NCBI RefSeq assembly: GCF_032854445.1
Contig: NC_088295.1
Coordinates: 26,089,385 to 26,153,384 of the forward strand
DNA length: 64,000 nt
Reading direction: 5' to 3'
Source: Liolophura sinensis
Taxonomy: Eukaryota; Mollusca; Polyplacophora; Chitonida; Chitonidae
Position numbers and translations under genes: made by a program. Positions 34,486 to 45,922 of the stretch are shown here, one piece after another. A model generated the notes under the pieces. The model worked only from the letters and a program-made list of their open reading frames with translations. It ran no database searches and was not told the origin of the DNA. Positions within the stretch are counted from its first letter, which is position 1, and the number at the start of each line of letters is the position of its first letter.

Positions 34486-36398
34486 TGTTACCTCTAGTGA
34501 TGGATGTTTTTATTGTATTTTTTTTTTTTTATAATACCTGTATAATTGAACATCCACACCGGCTACTTAGTTTCTTGATCAACCGCTTGGCCCTTACAAA
34601 AATTAGTTTAGAGCAATTTTTACGGCTCAGAGAGAAAGATAAGAAGCTTTTTTGTATGTGTATATGTTAGGACATATCCTAAACTACATATCAAAAAAGA
34701 GAAACAAAACATTTCTTGGACCACTTTGGTAGCGTAATGTCTACCTCCATGTCATGATAACTTTCATCAAAGCCGGGTCTGGACTTTGATACTTGTTGCT
34801 CCCTTGCATGGAAGAAGGAAAACATGACTTGTTGGCCTGGTATCAGGAGTGTCATGCCTGGTGTCATGTTATTTCAGTGGCAGCAGCGCTTCGGCAGTGT
34901 GGACTTGCTCTGCCATAAGAAGACACAGTATGATATGTACACACACCTCATGACTTGTCGTTGTCACTTGACTGAATAATTGGTAAGTACGACCTAAAAA
35001 CCCAAGCATACATACATATTCCAAATGTTACATGTATCCTTGGGTATTTGAGACCATTTGCACCCAGGAGAACTAACAGATAATGGCTTGACATGTTCAG
35101 TAACAAACCACCAGGTAGAAAGGTAGATGCAGGACTATGGAAAAAGAGGTGTTTTACTGAGGCCACCCTGGCACTTGCAGGCTTACAACTCTGTTAGGCC
35201 ATCATGATTCAGTTTGTCAGACTTTATTTGGTAACTTTATGCATGGCTTCTTTTGAAGAGTTTTGGATTCATCCATTTTCAACAAAATTATGACCATTCT
35301 TGGATTTTGACAATTTACCAGGCTTCACTTTAACTTAATAGGAATTAAAACTTGGTACGTGTCTTCACCAAGACAATTCATTCAGCCTATTCCGTGATCC
35401 CTATGAAAGTTGTGGGTACATGTGTACAAATAAACTCTGAAGTCATTGATAAAAAGACAGCAAAGCAGAAGAAACTCACCCCAATTTCTTGTCCAAAACA
35501 TTTACATACCTGTACCAACAGGCTACCAGAATTAGGCACCCAAGAAATTGCAGAAAGGATAAAAGAACACGCTATATCAGTACTTCATTCCAGATTTTAC
35601 TATAAAACACTTCACATTATTCTGTACAAATAGCAACTTTTTTTTATAGTAGTTACACATACATGTACAATGCTTTTCTAAGACACTTTGCCAATGTAAT
35701 ACATGAGCAAAACTTTTCTTAACACATTAGCACTTTATTTTTGTAATTAAAATAGTTTTCCCACAAAGTGGAATAGTGTGATTTATCACACCATATAGAC
35801 AGTCATAACAGTTTAAGTGCACAATCATGGTTACTTCTGACTTGCATGTACATATATCCACCATTATATCCAAATTTAATGCACATGTAGTTATCACATA
35901 ATTTTTTTCCTAATTGTATGTGACAAAAAGAAAAGCTCAGACCATATTCAAGCACGAGACCCAGGCAAGACTAAACTGTGTTGTGTTACACCAACATTCC
36001 TTGTACAGTCGTAACTGTTGTAAAACAGACTGACGTAATTTCATTCTTTTGAGAACTGGTCAAAAGAATTGAAACACCTGAGGTAACCATGCTATAAATA
36101 AGCAACTATGTCAAACACATCAAAGGTCAGTTAACACGCTTAATAACTGAATCAACACATCTCGATTTAAAAAAAAAAAAAAATATCTGAGACTTGACAA
36201 CACAACTTAAAACACTTCAAAATGTGTACCATACAAATGGCCCTTTAATACCACCCCCCACCCGACACCAGCCCCAACCCCATCTCCCCAACACCCCGAT
36301 CAGCGCCCATAAACCATCATCCAATACATCCTTTATTAAAATATTTCACTCGATACGAGTATCAACTGATCTCTTTATAACTGAGGACATAAGAACTA
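34486..36398. other. Intergenic region between convergent NOL11 and TXN2
   Basis: Holds the family-2 SINE (34712-35020) and otherwise AT-rich DNA with small ORFs (the largest, 35352-35633 plus, has no coding character I can see). The right side contains the TXN2 3' UTR on the minus strand. Confidence 0.5.
34712..35020 (+). mobile_element. SINE-like element, family 2
   Basis: Runs from ttggaccactttggtagcgt through ttcagtggcagcagcgcttc and gccataagaagacacagtat to the tail gtaagtacgacctaaaaacc followed by caagcatacatacat. Its blocks match the inverted copy at 6640-6830 and its tail matches 81-114. Lies between NOL11 and TXN2. Confidence 0.55.
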
Positions 36399-36404
36399 TT
36401 TATT
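36399..36404 (-). terminator. AATAAA polyadenylation signal of TXN2 (minus strand)
   Basis: Plus-strand tttatt here is AATAAA on the TXN2 strand, 84 bp after the stop codon. A second AATAAA lies at 36332-36337. Either could end the transcript. Confidence 0.5.
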
Positions 36405-36487
36405 TTTATGCAGATAGAATTTACTGATCAACTCCAAGGTGGTTACTTTGCTTGCATTCAGTGTCACTGTACACACCAAAAAGGCAG

Positions 36488-37870
36488 TCAATTAACAAGT
36501 TTTTCTATGAAACTGTCAATGATGTCGTCTTCCTGGCATCCAGTAAACTGGTTGACGACTTCCCCTTTCTTCACTCCCAACACTGTGGGTACAGATCTCA
36601 CCTGGAGAATACAGACAATGTATTGTTAGCATTGCTGGTACATGAATGAATAAGCTGTTCACATGGTTTAGAGCAGTTGCTTATCGTTATCTAAGATGAC
36701 AATCAACCAAACAATTTACCTTAACGGCCATGTGACCCACCAGCAGGCTGTGAGCTTTATCACAGCAGGTGTGCCGCAGGCAGTTCCGAGAGCCTCTGCA
36801 GGTGAGAGGGCCACAAGTGTATTAAATACATTGTCAGAAGAAGGTTGCCATAGATTACAGTATATCAATGCTATAAAGAATGTATTTCCAAATAAAGGAA
36901 GTAAGGTCACATTCTTTGAGCAAATGTCCATAAGACTGATCACTTGTAATCTTCATACTTCCAAAAACATATAAAGAATGAAAGTTATACAGTTGGAAAA
37001 AGAGGAAGACCTTCAACTCCACAAATGAGAACTGAAGAGGCTTTTAAAGATTCTATCAATAAAGACGTACATACAGTTGTTTCTTGTGTTTGTTTAACAT
37101 TTTCAACTACCTTTTGCACAGTACTTTAAAATCAATGTTTGGTGTATAACAATAAAAACAAACACAAATCACTCACTCCATATTTCATGGCTAATTCAGG
37201 ATTTTCATCCACATCTATTTTTGCCAAAACAACTTGTCCACAGTAATTTGCAAGGCCCACACCACCTGTGAATATACAAGTTGCAGAATAACTTTTTTTA
37301 GATCAGTTTCGAATGTTAATTGGGCACATAATATTTCGTTGAAGACAAAGGTGCACATTTTGTTAGATTCTAAGAGTTCTATTGATCTTAGAAAGGTACA
37401 TTGATAGTTGTTTGTATGGTAGGATATCCCTCTCGGAAAATCTTACCATTTATATTTCTGTACTTTTTTTTTTTTTTAATTCTTACTGTATTAACAAACT
37501 CTCAAATAAAGGCAGTTGCACAGTATGTGTACCTAATGTAGAGTAATAATTTGACAAGAGCTGGCCTGAGCCCAAGATTCACACTGAGTGGCAGGTATTT
37601 CACAGGACACACTTACGTCGCATGAAAATCCACCACCACTGGTGTTGTGTTTTCTAGCACTTGTTTCTGAAAGTCTGAAGAATCTTGGATGTTGATGCAT
37701 TCAAAGTTAGCTGCTGCTGTACTAAAACGACTTGAGCCCATACACTGCACTGAGATTGCCCTGTGATGACATTTACTGGCCTGGACCAATCTCCTGGCAT
37801 GAGAATGCCAACCTCGGCTACCCACTGCTGCTAGCCTGGGTAGGGCTCGTGCAACTAATCTTCCAGACAT
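36488..37870 (-). CDS. TXN2: Mitochondrial thioredoxin (TXN2), 3 exons, exon 2 disrupted
   Basis: TXN2 reduces protein disulfides in the mitochondrial matrix through a Trp-Cys-Gly-Pro-Cys active site. Exon 1 (37617-37870) encodes a basic, Arg-rich mitochondrial presequence-like N-terminus and the core strand PVVVDFHAT. Exon 2 (37177-37265) begins with WCGPCKLL in the frame set by exon 1, but the conserved VVLAKIDVDENPELAMKYG that follows is in another frame. Exon 3 (36488-36601) encodes VRSVPTVLGVKKGEVV and ends LVN-stop. Exon 2 is 89 bp where the human segment would need about 124, so about 35 bp (11-12 residues after the active site) are absent and the frame shifts. Either an assembly or allele deletion or a decayed gene; the other residues are well conserved, which argues for recent damage or an assembly error. 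Convergent with NOL11. Confidence 0.88.
36720..36795 (-). other. Possible cassette exon inside TXN2 intron 2
   Basis: On the TXN2 strand this 76-bp segment has a good acceptor (ctctcacctgcag) and a good donor (AAG|gtaaat). Joining exon 1 (phase 2) to it and then to exon 3 is in frame throughout, adding 25 residues with a CC pair but no WCGPC active site, and bypassing the damaged exon 2. The translation does not resemble thioredoxin, so it could be a chance pair of splice signals. Transcript data decide. Confidence 0.25.
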
Positions 37871-39837
37871 GGCCTTTGGTAACAGGAAAAAACAGAGAAC
37901 AGAAAAGAAAATACATGTGTGAACAGAGAGCTCTAATTGATGTGCAATGTATGTCCAGCCACAATTTTTATCCCTTCCTCCATTCTAGTGAAGTATAAAA
38001 ATGATTTTATCTTTACATCTGGCTGTATCAGTTTGTAAATTGTGGATTAGAACTGTAGTTTGATAATTCAAATGTAAAGGTAAATGACTTCCCATTTGTT
38101 CTGAGGGAGTGTGCTTTATTATGGCTTCAAGATAGTCAAATGGAGTATACCTAACAATCATATCTAGCCCTACAATCTGAAAGCATTGCCATATACTGTA
38201 CTGCTAACCCAGAATCACGGTACATTGAAAATTGGGTCAACACATACGTTTGATTGTGTTGAGTTTCAGGCTAAAACAGCCATTTATTCTTATGGCAAGT
38301 TACATTGCCCATGTCCTACTTCAGTAGGCCGATGTTGAATTCTTTTCAGATAGTCGTGACAGAACCATGAAAACGCCACCAAACTGTACATAAGGCCGGA
38401 CTAACACTGATTCACTCAACTTTATTTTCAGCAATGCTACGGAGTACTGTTTCATACACATACCACATTTTTCTCAATATATACATACTATTACTAATGT
38501 AATATTCACATTAGCTTCTACGACTGTACCAGCAAGGTAGAAACCAGAAGGTCAGTGTATGCTTGCATACAAAATTGACAGCGACACGTACTGAACACGC
38601 GAATCGAGTGCACATTTTAGGCATGGCACTAAGTATTGTCACCATTTTGATCATCATGGATTGTTTGAAGACAATGAAACAATCTTCCAAAATAAAAATC
38701 TTTCCATGCAACTTCCCGAAACTCACCATATATTTTCGAAAAACGTGGAGAAACAGTTCGAAAGACAACAACGTGATCCTACCCAATTGTGGAATACGTA
38801 ATCAGTTTGACAGTGCTCAGATAGTGCAACGTCATCATTTTATGCTTCTATCTTTTGGGCCTAGCAACGGAGAAGGCGTGGCGCAAGCTGACGACGCTTT
38901 GTACTAGTAGCTCGAAGACAATTGAGGGTGTTTTCATGACTGTAAAGTTCTTTGAGAAAAGAGAAAAAGCAGTAAGTTCAAGTCTGGCGCTTCTACATAA
39001 ATATTTTATTTTCAAAGTATTATGCGATGACTTTATAAGGAGTATGCCTATCGTATGAGGTGCAGACGTAGGCCTACATGTATTGGCCTATCTATTCAAG
39101 GCCAGCGCTTTATGAAAGCTTATGTGCATGTAGGCGTAGATACATCTGATAGTGACATTCTATAATCTGACAACTGTGACATAAGGTGAAAATGTGACCT
39201 GGCATAAGAAAGCTGTTTAGTATAGTTTTCAGCTAGTGGTGTGCCTAGGGCCTAATGAATGTTATGAGACTATATCACTATTCACATAGCCTTTATTATA
39301 GTTACTGGCCGTATACCCAGCAAACGGAAATGTAGAATTTGCCAGAACCACTCAAGCATACGTTTAGCCCTATTACACATATGACAGTTGACTCATACTT
39401 CCATTCATATTGTAGACAAGCCTATATGATATGTCATGAACATTTACTCCAACAGTTTTATTTATTACATATATGCTAATTCGTGATATGTTAATTGTGC
39501 TGCGGTTAAAGTATGTGCCGATAAATAAATAAGTGATATAAGCACTGGTAAAATAAGTAAAATAAAATAAAAAAGATCAGGTTATTTAACAAAACTATGG
39601 GCTTTGTTTTGGTAGGGACGTATGAATTATTGTGTCTTTTCATATTCATCTGCTTATAAGGACCCTTAATAATTAATATGTGCTCTCCCACATCCGACAG
39701 CAGACTCATGCACTCCCGTAAATATTTAGTTATACCAGTTCTTCATTCGCACCTTTTTGTAGGGAAATCAACATAGTGTCCCATGTTTACTACAAAATAA
39801 GAAGCCTTGGAATAGTGAACACATGTTATAGCACAGA
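37871..39837. other. Intergenic region between TXN2 and the 39838 gene
   Basis: These genes are divergent, so this 2.0-kb stretch should contain both 5' UTRs and promoters. A slightly CpG-richer patch lies at about 38,550-38,900. No gene, tRNA or repeat was recognised; the 90-114 codon ORFs on both strands near 38,511-38,907 overlap each other and look like chance. Confidence 0.4.
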
Positions 39838-41654
39838 ATGGCCGCCACTGCTGTACGCACCCCTCCGCGCACCTCACCCCTGGCCGACCTTTCCTCAGGA
39901 CAGTGCACCTCCCGGACTGCCAGCTCTCCTCATGATGTCTACCAAACCAGGAGGACCAAGGCTGTCCACAAACACACCTTGTTTGGCTCAGGTCTGCAAA
40001 AGCTGGACGAAGGTGACCTGAAACAACTCAGTCAGATTGATGTGAGCAAGTTAAACGCTGATAGGCAGCAACTGAGACCAGGTAGGCCTATAGATGTATC
40101 TGACAGACAGGAAACATGGGTATATATGGATGGCATTTTGTCTTCATTTTTAAGGCATATACATTTATAGGGCTATATATTATATACTCGTCGATAAACA
40201 TGCCTAAAAGCCCTGCACGCACAGCAGATATATTATCTTGTTGCTGTATATATAGAACACACGAGTATTCACATGTGTAAATGGTGCGTTAATATGTTAC
40301 ACTTTTCCCGATGACAGTCCCAGTACATGGTTTGTTCTGGGTTCGACTCCGGTTATTGCCGCTTTGTTCTCGATAATTTCGTTGTATCATGTAAGTATAA
40401 ATTCGGCGAAACATGCAATGAAAAGAAGAAAAAAAGGAGGGGAGTGTGGGGGGGGGGGGGGGGTGGTAGCATGGCGGATTATCTGGGAAGACATTTTAAT
40501 GTAGGTATATAATAAATAATATTTCATATTTTCACAATTGCGCGGGAGAGTACTCTGTTCAAGGCCGGTGGGAGTTACTTATATCAGTTGTTCACCTTTC
40601 TCACCTTAGGTCTCGAGCGATACAAACAGGAACTTGATGAAACCAAACTTGCTCAACTAAAGGCTTACACGGATTTAAGGACTGCTCGGGAAAAGGCCGT
40701 GTGTTTCGAACCCGCTGGCAGAAAGCCTAGTATGCCCCTCTTACCAAGCCAGGGGTGTACATCTGTTCGACCCCACCAATGGTATAAACCGGATGATCTT
40801 CACCATGCCAGCGAGATTAACAGAATAGGGCTTAATTCTCGTCAAAGTTATAACTACGACAGGTACCGCACCAGACCACCCGTACATAAGTACGCTCTTG
40901 TTGGGGACATTATGCGACCGGGGATGGATTTTACAGGACGGAATGACGAGGAGTCGGCTAAATCTTCCATGAAGTGGAGCACACAGGCCAATGCGTCTAG
41001 AACCACCAGAAGTCAAACTGCAGCACCAACGTTTTCCAGTCAAAAATGTGTCGTCGATCTTCCCGTGAATATCAAACATTTCTTTGGCACCAAAGTCTGT
41101 GATTCTTTACTCTCTGACCAACGTGTTGTGAACGATACGCTGACCCAACAGAAGCGAGACAAAGAGGCTATGGCAAGGCCTTCTGGCCGTCACAATGTCT
41201 CACCGATTGACCCTGGAATCTGTCCATCATACGAGGCTCTCGGCAACAGTTCGCGACAGAACATTTTCCCAGGGTATTCCATTTATCATAAGAAAAGCTT
41301 GGCCAAATCTGTGTACACTGATGACGTCCATCGACATCGGGATCCACCCCCAGATAAATATCGCTACCAGAGAGATGAACTCAGTAAGTAACTCCGGAGT
41401 ACCGCAAATAGAACCACGTAACGGTAAACTTTGCCAAGTAAATTCAGTGTTGGTGAGACCGGAAAGCTGGGAACACACCGTTTGCATGATATATACATGT
41501 GGGATGCCCGCTTATATATGTTAGCTACGTGTCACAGCTCTGCCGAAAATGTATGCGTATTATAGTTTTGCGTCTGCGTGGTCTAAATAACAATCTCAGT
41601 GGCATAGGCCTAGCATAAAGTTTATTAGTTATTTTTTGTTTCTCTCAGTCTTAG

Positions 41655-41720
<66 letters not shown>

Positions 41721-42864
41721 CATGGTAATTTTCAAAGTGTTCCTGTTTACATCGCACTTATTATTCCCTGTAGCGTTTACATAACACTGCACTGTGGATT
41801 CCGATTGGCATCACGCCTGTTGAGTTTAACTTTATTACTGATATTTATGAGATCAAGGTGTACACTGACTGTGTAATATAATCCAAACATGGATACCTAC
41901 TACAAATACGTGTTTTAACCACATTGAGAAAGGTGTGTCGACTTGTCCACAACTAATACCGCTAATCCCCACCCCCCAACCCCCATCGCTCTGGAATAAT
42001 TAATCTTCACCTCTTCACCATACCTCGCTTAAGCACCGTGTACAATCCCTCAATTAACACTTTGGTTCTCGTCAAACGCTGTAACCCGCATGTATGTGTT
42101 CTTGTTGTTCAGTCATGTCATTTATCCAATCATGCACACAGCTTTATAAAAAAAAACACTCAGAAAGTTGAAGAGTTACAGCCTAATTTACTGATTAATA
42201 ACTGACGACGGTGTATACCTTGACGAGACGGTTTTTGCTTTAACTCTGTTTACAGGCACGTGGGCAGAACATAATGTCCTGAGGGAACGAATGAAGAAAT
42301 CCTGGGATCAGTATCTGGCACAATTATCTGGGAAGGCACAGAGCTAGAAATAATATTGACATAATCTAACAGGCTGTTTGTATTTTAGTTTAGCGAAAAC
42401 TGCACGCCTCTCTTACTTTTGATCATGGCATGATTGTTAGCTTTTTGTGTTCTTATTTTTAGTTTATGCCTGAGTTTTCATCAACTTAAAATCGGTTTGT
42501 GTTCCTTGTGTTTTTACTTGTATGTGTAGGTGTTTGGTCCGAACATAATTTCCTCGTGAGCAGATTAAAGAAGCAGTGGGATGAATATATGGCCAGTTTA
42601 CCAAAAGTCGCAGTCAACTGGGACAGATCTGCCAAACGAGAAGTTATAGGTCTACCTCCGACAAAGCCAAAATCCAAAAAGACAACTAAGACGACACGAA
42701 AACCTGTGGTACCCGTTGACCGTGAAGCAGAATTTGAGGAGGTGGTGTTTAAAACCCCTCCACTAACGCCACCTCCACCGCCCGCCCAACCTTCACCGGC
42801 CAAAATGCCGGATTATGTGAAAGATGAAGAATTCTGGAGCTTTTTTGACCAGCCCGTTCCTTGA
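39838..42864 (+). CDS. Unrecognised gene with alternative last exons
   Basis: Exon 1 (39838-40081, start ATGGCCGCC in a good context) and exon 2 (40610-41383) join in frame, then to either last exon 42256-42347 (369 residues total) or 42530-42864 (450 residues total). I do not recognise the family. Exon 1 is Thr/Ser/Pro/Arg-rich; exon 2 starts with a helical, coiled-coil-like segment (ERYKQELDETKLAQLKAYTD) and continues as a basic, Tyr- and Pro-rich low-complexity protein (RYRTRPPVHKYALVGDIMRP). No signal peptide or membrane segment is visible. Tyr/Pro/Arg-rich proteins of this kind are often axonemal or microtubule-lumen proteins, but that is only a guess. An AATAAA follows at 43110. Confidence 0.8.
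40448..40463. repeat. Poly-G run (16 G) in intron 1 of the 39838 gene
   Basis: A run of 16 G follows an A/G-rich stretch (gaagaaaaaaaggaggggag-like). It is about 150 bp before the exon 2 acceptor. Such runs are prone to length error and can form quadruplex structures. Confidence 0.8.
41658..41719. repeat. (TA)n microsatellite
   Basis: About 30 uninterrupted TA units in the intron before the alternative last exons of the 39838 gene. Confidence 0.95.
42256..42347 (+). CDS. Alternative last exon A of the 39838 gene
   Basis: Acceptor tttacag|GCACG; the exon reads STWAEHNVLRERMKKSWDQY (first codon split with exon 2) and stops at TAG 42345-42347. It has the same phase as exon B and clear sequence similarity to its start (WxEHNxL, KKxWDxYxAxL), so both arose by exon duplication. 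No strong AATAAA was seen directly after it. Splicing to A gives a C-terminus 81 residues shorter than splicing to B. Confidence 0.7.
42530..42864 (+). CDS. Alternative last exon B of the 39838 gene
   Basis: Acceptor tatgtgtag|GTGTTTGG; reads SVWSEHNFLVSRLKKQWDEY, then a Lys/Thr/Pro-rich tail with TPPLTPPPPPAQPSPAKM and a final EEFWSFFDQPVP. The first ~25 residues are a diverged copy of exon A. The proline run could bind SH3- or WW-type partners, though this is inference. AATAAA at 43110-43115. Confidence 0.75.
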
Positions 42865-43109
42865 TTTTAACTGTATATTGTCATTTTGCGAGTAGATAAG
42901 ACTGTGTTAAATGTATGCGTATTTTATGGAATGCAATATCGGGACAAACTTGTTTGTCTTTTTGGATTATCTAAATATTTTTGTAAGTTATAGGTTTTTC
43001 AGATTTCATTACGGTTTTTATTGACTTGTACACTTGTGTACCTATATGTTACATGGAGTATTAATATAATTTTTTTCATATCGAGGCATATATCTGTTTT
43101 ATGTACATT

Positions 43110-43115
43110 AATAAA
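43110..43115 (+). terminator. AATAAA polyadenylation signal after exon B
   Basis: A canonical AATAAA occurs 246 bp after the stop codon at 42864 in AT-rich sequence. Confidence 0.6.
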
Positions 43116-44596
43116 TTCATTTGTGTGCAACTGAACGTTCTCCGTCGCGGGACAGTATTACCCAGTTTAGCAAATCTTTGTCTCGGTCAACAACAGTGAC
43201 ATCGTTTGGCGTGAGACATGACTATCAGAGCTGTCAGTGACCTGGGTAAAATTGCATTAAAAACCCTGAACTGAAGTTAAAAAAACGGTCTTAAGGTGTT
43301 AAGAAATTTCCTACGTAAAGAAATCTCTAAGGGACATACATAATGAACCTGATTTATTTTATAGTTAGGAAATGTCTTAACTGCTAAGGACGCTTCTTAC
43401 CTGGTTGACTTTGGTTTGATTTATTTTGTTAAATAAATCGGAAAATATCCCATAATGTACTAAAATTATATTACTATTAAAATACAAGCTCTGAAAGTGT
43501 CATTTGCTTCGATACAGCCATGTTTAGATATGCTACAGTACACAGTAATGTCTCTCATCAACAAAAATTAGGAAATAAATTATTGCTGAGACGTACTTGA
43601 AGAAAATGGGTCATGTCTCATTTGGTTTCATCTCTATGTAGACATCGAGATCTTAAGCGTGCTATAGATTTGAAGTAAATCATTCTGTTATCACCAACAT
43701 AGAAAGAAGAACATAATGAAAAGTTTAGAGTCCACTGTATGTTCTCCTGCCATGATTCAAGAGGTATCTTAATCTGACATTTTGATCTCATGAAACATAA
43801 TGTCCGTGTTGTTCACACGCTTGTTGTAGTCTCATGAACTACATGTATGGGTACTGAAGCGATGTTAGGAATTTCAGCAACATGAAATGTGTCAGGCTAA
43901 TTCCCATCCAGGGTGGCATTATCGATGTTAGGTAGCATTTTTTACGTCAGATTTTTATGATAATTTACTGATGCTTCAGGTCGTTCTTTTGTTCTGGTGA
44001 TGTAGCAAATTACTGAGAGCTATAACAAAGCATGCTACATATAGTTACCTCGTGCATACACTCGCTCAGAGTTGCGATTGTCAGTATCGGCGTAATCAGA
44101 ATCGCCAGATGAAATATATATGTACTCTTCTTCGCTACATGTGATAACGACTGCAAACAGTTGCATGTATACTGACCGTTCGTATAATTCCGTCTCAAAA
44201 TGACGATGTCATCAACTTTCTTCATAGTTGAAATCTTCCACTTACTAAAGTAAAACATTTACCTTAAAGTTCTTGTATACTCCTCAAGCGGATTTATAGA
44301 TCGTAAGAATGTTTAGCGCAAAATATCAGGCGGATAACTCTTAAAATGAGTTAGAGGGATACGTGTATACTTGCTTTTGCCAGTATTTCTCTACAGCGAA
44401 ACATTCGGATCGACCGGCTGTGATTACTAGATTGTCTTTCTGGGAATGGGGTAGGAAGAGCATATATATATATGCTTCCTCAGGGCACATCGTTTTGGTT
44501 GGATACATGAGGTGATCTGACGTTTGCACTCTTCGCTATATAACTGACTGTCAGTCCGGCCTTGACTGAGTACTGCAGACATAAACAGCAAGTTCA
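43116..44596. other. Gene-free stretch
   Basis: AT-rich DNA without a recognisable gene or repeat. A short TATATATATATATGC near 44462-44476 and a TATATAA-like element at 44537 precede the candidate ORF at 44597. Confidence 0.4.
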
Positions 44597-44851
44597 ATGG
44601 AAGAAAATACTTATGACTTATGTGATTATTGTTTTCACGCCTTATTGACTCCGCACTCATTGTCTTACATAAATCATCAGTGCCAGCCCGAAGACACAGG
44701 CTACTTTGTCACTTCACACCTAAAATCCGCCGCTGAACCAACACGAAAGAAGGATGAAACCGGACAGACACCGGAGGAAACTGCCTTACTCCGTCCAGTG
44801 ACAGCTCACACAGTGAGTCTATACATTGGCGAACAGGGTCAGATTTGTTGA
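44597..44851 (+). CDS. Candidate 84-codon ORF, hypothetical
   Basis: The ORF starts ATGGAAGAAAAT and encodes a hydrophilic 84-residue product with CDYC near the N-terminus and an acidic/basic middle. It ends 16 bp before the 43-bp minisatellite. TATA-like stretches lie upstream (44462-44475 and 44536-44542). It could be a small gene, the first exon of a longer one, or chance. No family recognised. Confidence 0.25.
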   Translation: MEENTYDLCDYCFHALLTPHSLSYINHQCQPEDTGYFVTSHLKSAAEPTRKKDETGQTPEETALLRPVTAHTVSLYIGEQGQIC

Positions 44852-44866
44852 CGCCTTCCTCGGTTC

Positions 44867-45922
44867 GTACGTGCACCATTCTACACACCCGTGACGTGTT
44901 CCTCAGATCATATGCGCACCATTGTACACATCTGTGACGTGTTGTTCAGATCATATGTGCACCATTCTACACATCTGTGACGTGTTCTTCAGATCTTATG
45001 TGCTCCATTCTACACATCTGTGACGTGTTCCCCAGATCATACTTGCACCTTTCTACACATCTGTGAGGTGTTGTTCAGATCATATGTGCACCATTCTACA
45101 CATCTGTGAGGTGTTCTTCAGATCATATGTGCACCATTCTACACATCTGTGACGTGTTCTTCAGATCATATGTGCACCATTCCTCACATCTGTGACGTGT
45201 TCTTCAGATCTTATGTGCACCATTCTACACATCTGTGAGGTGTTCTTCAGATCTTATGTGCACCATTTTACACATCTGTGACGTGTTCTTCAGATCATAT
45301 GTGCACCATTTTACACATCTGTGACGTGTTCCTCAGATCATATGTGCACCATTCTACACATCTATGAGGTGTTCTTCAGATCATATGTGCACCATTTTAC
45401 ACATCTGTGAGGTGTTCTTCAGATCATATGTGCACCATTGTACACATCTGTGAGGTGTTCTTCAGGTCTTATGTGCACCATTCTACACATCTGTGAGGTG
45501 TTCTTCAGATCATATGTGCACCATTCTACACATCTGTGAGGTGTTCTTCAGATCATATGTGCACCTTTCTACACATCTGTGAGGTGTTCTTCAGATCATA
45601 TGTGCACCATTTTACACATCTGTGAGGTGTTCCCCAGATCATGTGTGCACCATCCTACACATCTGTGAGGTGTTCCTCAGATCATATGTGCACCATTCTA
45701 AACATCTGTGAGGTGTTCTTCAGATCATATGTGCACCATTTTACACATCTGTGACGTGTTCCTCAGATCATATGTGCACCATTCTACACATCTGTGAGGT
45801 GTTCTTCAGATCTTATGTGCACCATTTTACACATCTGTGACGTGTTCCTCAGATCATATGTGCACCATTCTATACATCTGTGACGTGTTCCTCAGATCAT
45901 ATTTGCTCCATTCTACACATTT
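44867..45922. repeat. 43-bp minisatellite, 24 full copies plus a partial
   Basis: The unit begins atatgtgcaccattctacac and continues atctgtgacgtgttcttcag then atc. I count 24 full units and a partial one ending at 45922. Eleven units read tgacgtg and thirteen tgaggtg at the same place; other sites (atat/ttat, ttct/tttt, ttctt/ttcct) vary independently. Outer units are more diverged than inner ones. No coding frame persists across it. Confidence 0.95.

Noticed and set aside
35352-35633. 93-codon plus-strand ORF
   Set aside because: No recognisable domain, no splice partners, and it lies in the antisense of the TXN2 3' side; composition is not distinct from background.
38511-38907. 91- and 114-codon ORFs on opposite strands
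   Set aside because: They overlap on both strands, have no splice or polyA context that fits, and look like chance in a CpG-richer patch upstream of TXN2.
40741-41079. 112-codon minus-strand ORF
   Set aside because: Antisense shadow of exon 2 of the 39838 gene.
44867-45922. CRISPR-like array
   Set aside because: Units are contiguous 43-bp tandem repeats without unique spacers, in a eukaryotic genome.
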